Assembly: GCA_015680905.1 (NCBI GenBank)
Contig: CM027383.1
Location: forward strand, 95,368,001 to 95,432,000
Length of the DNA: 64,000 nt
Direction of reading: 5' to 3'
Origin: Coptis chinensis
Lineage: Eukaryota > Streptophyta > Magnoliopsida > Ranunculales > Ranunculaceae
Part shown: in pieces, positions 57,798 to 64,000 of the stretch
Layout of the letters: each line of letters opens with the position of its first letter
Position numbering within the stretch: the stretch's first letter is position 1
The notes under the pieces: model-generated
What the model was told of the DNA's origin: nothing
The model's database searches: none
What the model saw: only the letters and a program-made list of their open reading frames with translations
Position numbers and translations under genes: made by a program

Positions 57798-60410
57798 TTT
57801 TTTTTTGCTTGTTAAGTAGAAATTATATAAAAAAGAAAACATTACAAAATTGTGTGGTTTGGACATATAGTCTAACCATTCTCAAACTAGGTACATTGAA
57901 ACAACTTTTACATGGCTTCATACCTCACTTCACATCTCATATCTAAAGAAAATCTGGAAAGGAGCTTCCCAATGTAGTAACCACGGTGGTTTACCCTCAA
58001 AAATTTGGACTTCATTCAACTGGAGGGTTACACCAGTTTTGGCTATGACGTCGGCAGAGAAGTTGCCCTCTCTAAAAATCGAGGTGAACAAAATAGACTG
58101 AATTTTGGTACAGCTATTCCTCCATCTCGGCTGCAAGTCCCATGGCACTCTCCCACTAATGTAGGCTTTGATTGCCGGTTCGTAATCGATTCAACCCATA
58201 ACCTAAAACCATCCCTTACTAATAGCCGACTCTATGCCTTCAATGATAGCCCGACATTCCGCCCTAAAGTTGGATCCAATCCCGATATTCTTGCATAAAG
58301 ACAAATTTAAAAAAAACACCTTCCGAATCTCTGAATGTAACCCCAATACCGGACGGTCTGGATTGCCAAAGGCAAACCGTCGGTATTTAACTTCATAACA
58401 GGTTTGCTCGGTGGCACCCATGAACATTGCTTTGTTGTGGGCGATCTCTCACTTGTTTATTAAGTTCCATGCTCGTGATTGTAGCCACATCCCCTGTTAG
58501 AAGAATTGTTGCTTGCTTTTTTGGATGAGAGGTGGTGAGGATGTGATACTGTATCGAGTGCTTACATTCAATGAGGTTTGGCTTCTTTCCCTCAAAGTTG
58601 ATCTGGTTTCTGTGTTTCCAAAGAACGACCATGCCACCCATGATAGCTGCATTCCATAAGTGTTTGAGTCTGGCACTCCAAAGCTTGGAAATTTTAGACG
58701 CTTCGAGAAGGATCGGCGGTCCGTACACTTCAAACTTAGCCGCGCAAATCCACTTCCAAAGCCTCGAGAAAATTGGCATTCCCACATGATGTGCTTTAAG
58801 GTTTCACAATGCTTCCCACATAGTCGGCATATAGAAACTAGATGAACACCTTTTTTCTGGATGACTTCGTCGGTTGCCGTACACCCCTTAAGTATTTTCC
58901 AGGCTGTAGCAGCCACTCTTGGATGTAAATGTGAGTTCCACACAAGCCTTATGCCCGGCGATAGTATTTCCCTTCTTTCGATGGTTTCATGGGCTGATTT
59001 GCAAGAAAAGATCCCTTTAAGATGGGGCACCATACCAAGTAATCGAGAGGTTGTGAAATGTCTCAAGAACCCCGCCATGTTTAGACCCGGTAGCAGAGTA
59101 TAGACGGAGAGGCGTCTGATGACCCATACATTTGTATTCAGAAAGAACTCACCTTGGCAGTGCATCCCCTTAAGTTATAGGAGTTAAGGTTTAATACCGA
59201 TTTTATGGATGCTGATTGGAGCCAATTGTCCCTCCACAAATCAATCTTTTCACCGTTAGCCACCACCCATTGGCTTCTAGGAATAATCTCTGAAAGTGCG
59301 CCTTTAATGCCCCGACGGAGGAGGACATTTTGTAGTACTCAATGATGTCACCCCGATTGTTTCTATACTTATGCTGCATAAATGTTGCAAAGTCGTCTGC
59401 TTCACTTAAGAACTTCCAGGCTAGCTTCATCAACATGGCTTTGTTGATGTCCTTCAATCTCCTAATACCAAGTCCACCTTCAGAGCAGGGTTTGCAGACT
59501 TTCTCCCAGCTGACAGTCGTTGCTTTTTTGATGCATCCCGAGTCCATAGAAAGTTTCGGATACATGTCTCTGCTTCTTTGATCAACCGAGATGGCCATTT
59601 GTATATGGCCATATTGTATATGGGAATACTATTGATGACGGACTTGATCAAAATGCATCTTCCTTGGAAAGACAACATACGACCCTTCCAACTAGAGTTT
59701 TTTTTTTTTATCTTATCCGAGCGGGATAGATAATGGAATTCGTGACTCTTCCCCAGGTTAAGAGGACTCCAAGGTATTTATCCGGTAGACAACCCTCAGA
59801 GATGTGAAGTTCCTGCATAGTTCGAGCCTTTCTGAGATTAGAGAAATCACCAAAGAAAATCTTGCATTTTGCTTTATTCATGACTTGGCCAGAGGACTCT
59901 TGATATCTCTCAAGGAGGGAATTAAGGTGCCGAATACCTCTAAAATGGCCATTTGCGAAAATTATGATATCATCAGCAAAAAACAAGTGGCTAGGAGCTG
60001 GACATCCTCTCCGAGATACCATAGGCTTTAGCATTTCCTTCATTTGTGAGGTCGCTTAATCCTCTCGCTTAACGTCTTCAAAGAATTGCAAAGAGGAGAG
60101 GGAGAGAGGGTCACCCCTGTTTCAAACCTCTCTCCATATGAAAGAAACCAACCGGTCCTCCATTTACCATAATGGAGATTTGTGTCGAATGAAAAATAGA
60201 GTGAAGGCATTGCATCCATCCTTGTGAGAAGCCCAAAACAGTTAGGACTTTAAAGAGAAATTCCCATGACATTGTATCGTAGGCCTGGGAAATATCGATC
60301 TTTATAGCAATATTACCTCCATTTCTTTTGAGTTCAAGCTCATTCATTAGCTCAGAAGCCAAGGCAATACTAGATTGGGAGCATCTGCCCGGAACAAAAC
60401 CCACTTGTTC
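57798..60410 (-). mobile_element. 5'-truncated L1-type LINE
   Basis: The 13 bases TTTTGTGTTTAGT lie on both sides (57785-57797 and 60411-60423), with a T-run at the left as the tail. Minus-strand remnants run from the middle of reverse transcriptase (Q-V-G-F-V-P-G-R, I-D-I-S-Q-A-Y-D; catalytic F-A-D-D at about 59975) through the zinc-binding region (I-C-R-L-C-G-K-H-C...W-E-C) to a C-terminal RNase H (F-R-A-E-C-R-A-I-I-E, then F-R-E-G-N-F-S-A-D). Several frameshifts and stops. The endonuclease is absent through 5' truncation. Confidence 0.9.
57930..60410 (-). pseudogene. LINE ORF2 remnant
   Basis: Broken reading of reverse transcriptase (60410 to about 59700), connector and zf-RVT region (about 59600-58700) and RNase H (58427-57930), spread over all three minus frames. 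The reading frame that appears to begin upstream of 60410 starts in LTR sequence and is chimeric by chance. Confidence 0.85.
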
Positions 60411-61229
60411 TTTTGTGTTTAGTGGCTGGGCCGAAATTTCAATGTTTGGTTGGGCCCGGATTGTGTTTAGTTTGGGCCAGATTAAATCCTTTGTTTCGGA
60501 CCAATTTAGTTTAAGTTGTTTGGGGCTAAAACTAATTGCTTTTCTTTGGACCAGTTTCAAGTTAGTTTTGGGCCGGTCCATATAACTTAAAATAGATCTA
60601 ATTGGGTCTTTAAATGTTTAGACTTCTGGGTTCTAAGGTTTGGGCTTGGCCAGTTGGGTCCGAACAGTTACCTTAGTCATGAGCCCATGAGCCATGCATA
60701 TTGACCTTAGCCATGAACCATGGCTATGACCCTGAACCTGTCGAACATGGAAACGACAGTTTGACTTTGACCATGACATGTTGACTTTGACTTTGACCGT
60801 TGACTTTGATATTTGACCGTTGACTGTGGAATGTTGACTTTTTCCAATTTTCTCATATTTAAGAATATGGACAAATATAGTAATAAAATATTGTCGGAAA
60901 TTATATAACGTTGTTTGTCATTATCTAATTAAGATTTGACGTGAGTAGTGTGTAAAACGTATATATATTGGGCTTTGATTGTGGACTGTGGACTGTTTGA
61001 TTGTGCTACATTTTATGTTGTAAATTGTATGGACAAATCAAATGCTAAAATGCTGTGGAAGCTTGTATAAATTTGGTGGTCATTATCTAATTAAGATTTG
61101 ACATTGATATTGTGACATTATATAATATGTTGGGATATATATATTAAATGCAATAGTTTTGGGAGAAATAAATGTATAAACACTCCATTATTTTATATGT
61201 GAGATGCTACTATGAGATAGTATAGTATG

Positions 61230-61400
61230 TGTGGATATTTTCCCACGGGATTATGGCTTAGTGCAATAATATATTTGCACGTGAAAGAATGGAAGTGGTT
61301 ATGAGATATAATTGAGATATTTTCTAAATATTGTGGCTTAGTGCAATAAGATATTTGACATGCACGTGATATAGTGGAATTGTTATGAGTCATAAATGTA
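61230..61400. repeat. Two-copy direct repeat in the left arm
   Basis: TGGCTTAGTGCAATAA.ATATTTG then GCACGTGA...GTGGAA and GTTATGAG occurs twice about 83 bases apart, and is mirrored in the right arm near 63280-63420. Confidence 0.75.
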
Positions 61401-61946
61401 TGACACCTGAATAAATTACGTAACGAAAATCCTAGAACTTGACTACCACAACTCATGTGATCCGCCTCGTGTGTGTTATTTGATTGGCCCTTCCGCGGCG
61501 TTTGTGAATCCCGGAATGGCCTACGGGTAAGTAATGTGATTGGCCCTTCTAGCATCTCAAAGTTTTGAATGGCTTTTCGAAAGCCGAATAGAATAGTGAT
61601 TGATTTCGTTCGCAAAATAGAACGAGACGCGCGATATTTTATGCCGAATAGTGGCATTACTTACATAATGGCTTCCGTGTGAGGGTTACCTGGTGTGCGA
61701 CATCCCGCTCAGGGTAGTTACGCACGGAGTGGTACATTATGTAAGGGGAGGCATGTGGATGTACATGTTCGGCGTTGGGTAGCGATTGTGGTAGCCAGGG
61801 AAACTAGGTAAGACATAGATACGACGTGATTTTAGGGACACACAAAGAAAGCCTTAATTAATATAATTATGGTAATATGTTGGTTAATGATATATCTTTA
61901 GATAGATGATTGTATATGCTTGGCTGGTTATAGTTTAGTTAGAACC

Positions 61947-62125
61947 TAAGGCGCCTCGTGGAGGAACTAAATGCCTTTTTATTATGAGTATAGTTTGTTG
62001 TGTGGTTAGTGGGAAGTTAAAGGCGCCAAAGGAGGAACTACCGCCTTTAGTTATTGAACTTAAGGATGTTGTATTAGTCATGGAAAGTTAAGGCTTCGAT
62101 GGAGGAACTAACCGCCATTATGGAT
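61947..62125. repeat. Three-copy repeat of about 75 bp in the left arm
   Basis: GTTAAGGCGCC-like words followed by GGAGGAACTA and CCGCC/TGCC recur three times, and are mirrored at 62535-62710 in the right arm. Confidence 0.75.
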
Positions 62126-64000
62126 TGTATATATATGTATAATTATATGTTGTATTTTAGAGCTACAAACACCGGCATTTTTATAATGCCGACCGATTTG
62201 CATGTTTGTTTATCGGGTGTGTTCATTAAATGAACACGTTGATAAGTCTTGATAGGTTTAGTTTATTGGTTTTAATTATCCACATATTTAAACCGTTTAT
62301 GGGTTTTGGAAGTGGAGAGTCGCCACACCTCTGGAGATCGAGGAGTCGGGAACAAATAATGTTTTTTCCGAATTCTGTCAAGACTTATCAACTGTCAAGA
62401 CTTATCAACTGTGTTCATTTAATGAACACACCCGATAAGCAAACATGCAAATCGGGTCAGCATTATAAAAATGCTGGTGTGAGTAGCTCTAAAATACAAT
62501 ATATAATTATACATATATATACACAATTCATACGGCAGTTAGTTCCTCCATCGAGGCGCCTGAACTTTCCATGACTAATACAACATCCTTAAGTTCAATA
62601 ACTAAGGCAGGTAGTTCCTCAGCTGAGGCGCCTTAACTTCCCACTAACCACACAACAAACTATACTTATAATAAAAAGGCATTTAGTTCCTCCACGAGGC
62701 GCCTTAGGTTCTAACTAAACTATAACCAGCCAAGCATATACAATCATCTATCTAAAGATATATCATTAACCAACATATTACCATAATTATATTAATTAAA
62801 GCTTTCTTTGTGTGTCCCTAAAATCACGTCGTATCTATGTCTTACCTAGTTTCCCTGGCTACCACAATCGCTACCCAACTTTTAACATGTACATCCACAT
62901 GCCTCCCCTTACATAATGTACCACTCCGCGCGTAACTACCCCGAAATGCGGATGCCGCACACCCGTAACCCTCACACGGAAGCCATTATGTAAGTAATGC
63001 CACTATTCGCATAAAATATCGCTCGGCCTCGCGTTCTATTTTGCTTAACGGAATAATCAAGCCACTATTCGGCTATTATTTTGAATGGGCCATTCACCTT
63101 TTATTGAAATGCCGAAGGGCCAATCACATTACTTACCGTGAGGCCATTCAGATTCACCGAAATGCCGTAAGGGCCAATCAAATAGCACATACCAACACGT
63201 ATGCATCACATGAGTTGTGGTAGTCAAGTTATAGGATTTTCGTTTACGCAATTTATTCAGTGTCATACATTTATGACTCATAACAATTCCACTATATCAC
63301 GTGCATGTCAAATATCTTATTGCACTAAGCCACAATATTTAGAAAATATCTCAATTATATCTCATAACCACTTCCATTCTTTCACGTGCCAATATATTAT
63401 TGCACTAAGCCATAATCCCGTGGGAAAATATCCACACATACTATACTATCTCATAGTAGCATCTCACATATAAAATAATGGAGTGTTTATACATTTATTT
63501 CTCCCAAAACTATTGCATTTAATATATATATCCCAACATATTATATAATGTCACAATATCAACGTCAAATCTTAATTAGATAATGACCACCAAATTTATA
63601 CAAGCTTCCACAGCATTTTAGCATTTGATTTGTCCATACAATTTACAACATAAAATGTAGCACAATCAAACAGTCTACAGTCCACAATCAAAGCCCAATA
63701 TATATACGTTTTACACACTACTCACGTCAAATCTTAATTAGATAATGACAAACAACGTTATATAATTTCCGATAATGTTTTATTACTATATTTGTCCATA
63801 TTCTTAAATATGAGAAAACTGGAAAAAGTCAACATTCCACAGTCAACGGTCAAAGATCAAAGTCAACGGTCATAGTCAAAGTCAACATGTCATGGTCAAA
63901 GTCAAACTGTCGTTTCCATGTTTGACAGGTTCAGGGTCATAGCCATGGTTCATGGCTAAGGTCAATATGCATGGCTCATGGGCTCATGACTAAGGTAACG

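Larger units (their letters stand above)
56582..62260 (+). repeat. LTR-like sequence of about 3.1 kb, split by a LINE
   Basis: Starts TGTAACGCCTG, a common LTR start of plant gypsy elements, then a (TTTA)n tract. It continues on both sides of the LINE at 57798-60410 with the same GGGCC/TTGGGCC-rich style. In 57200-57540 the phrase AAG(C)CATTAATGG recurs three times in roughly 150-bp steps. No retroviral domain is seen. Its right part is the left arm of the inverted repeat. Confidence 0.5.
60667..63999. repeat. Large inverted repeat, arms about 1.6 kb, running off the window
   Basis: The last bases of the window (63990 backward) are the reverse complement of 60667 onward (TTACCTTAGTCATGAGCCCA). 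Matching landmarks mirror around about 62330, for example TAATTAGATAATGACCACCA at 63573 against 61079, and GTGTTCATT.AATGAACAC near 62219 and 62414. The centre (about 62260-62375) is unpaired and contains GGAGAGTCGCCACACC. The arms differ by scattered substitutions and small indels, so this is not an assembly mirror image. Confidence 0.9.

Noticed and set aside
60111..60581. A 156-codon frame combining an odd N-terminus with reverse transcriptase
   Set aside because: The N-terminal third is LTR sequence outside the LINE target duplication; the fusion is accidental.
62219..62440. The short palindromes GTGTTCATT.AATGAACAC as transposon ends
   Set aside because: They are simply mirrored parts of the large inverted repeat and have no target duplication of their own.

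Overview
The window is nuclear DNA from a flowering plant, most likely a eudicot. It is AT-rich, carries genes with several GT-AG introns, and is packed with nested plant retrotransposons, MITEs, a probable Helitron and LINE copies. I see no tRNA, rRNA or CRISPR. Only four host protein genes can be supported, all on the + strand: one receptor-like cytoplasmic pseudokinase (20591-24240) and three cytochrome P450 genes of the CYP85 clan, CYP716-like (27488-30306, 35265-37483, 38531-46006).

Layout. 0.5-12.3 kb is a four-layer nest. A CGGTTCGG-rich DNA repeat was split by a minus-strand Ty1/copia element (663-11964, near-matching 5-bp target duplication). The copia element was split by a Tekay-like Ty3/gypsy chromovirus with a 3-kb LTR (to 10498). 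The chromovirus was split inside its protease by a non-autonomous hAT element with a perfect 8-bp duplication (2976-4252). 12.5-16.5 kb is a Helitron-like element whose interior holds two diverged arrays of a roughly 55-bp repeat. 16.7-19.5 kb holds an LTR fragment and several MITEs.

19.6-24.5 kb is the pseudokinase gene, with a 5'-UTR intron and a LINE fragment in intron 3. 24.5-27.4 kb is mostly empty intergenic DNA. 27.4-46.0 kb is the P450 cluster. P450-2 and P450-3 come from a tandem duplication whose breakpoint carried the last few codons and 3' flank of P450-1 to a site behind P450-2. A small complete copia element later entered the first copy only. Intron 1 of P450-3 swelled to 5.6 kb through a LINE-type ORF1 element, a coding-less LTR element and a small DNA-repeat block, yet its four exons still join in frame.

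46.2-53.3 kb is a decayed Tat/Ogre-lineage gypsy element with a second (archaeal-type) RNase H and a solo LTR inside gag. 53.3-56.6 kb is poorly resolved and holds what may be another Ogre-like upstream ORF. 56.6-64 kb is a long LTR-like sequence, split by a 2.6-kb LINE, that turns into an inverted repeat with arms of at least about 1.6 kb running off the end of the window.

How the genes may work together: three adjacent P450s of the same clan, with the same four-exon pattern, suggest local expansion of an oxidase family often used on terpenoid scaffolds. No terpene synthase, oxidosqualene cyclase, acyl- or glycosyltransferase is visible here, so a complete metabolic cluster is not shown. The pseudokinase is an unrelated neighbour.
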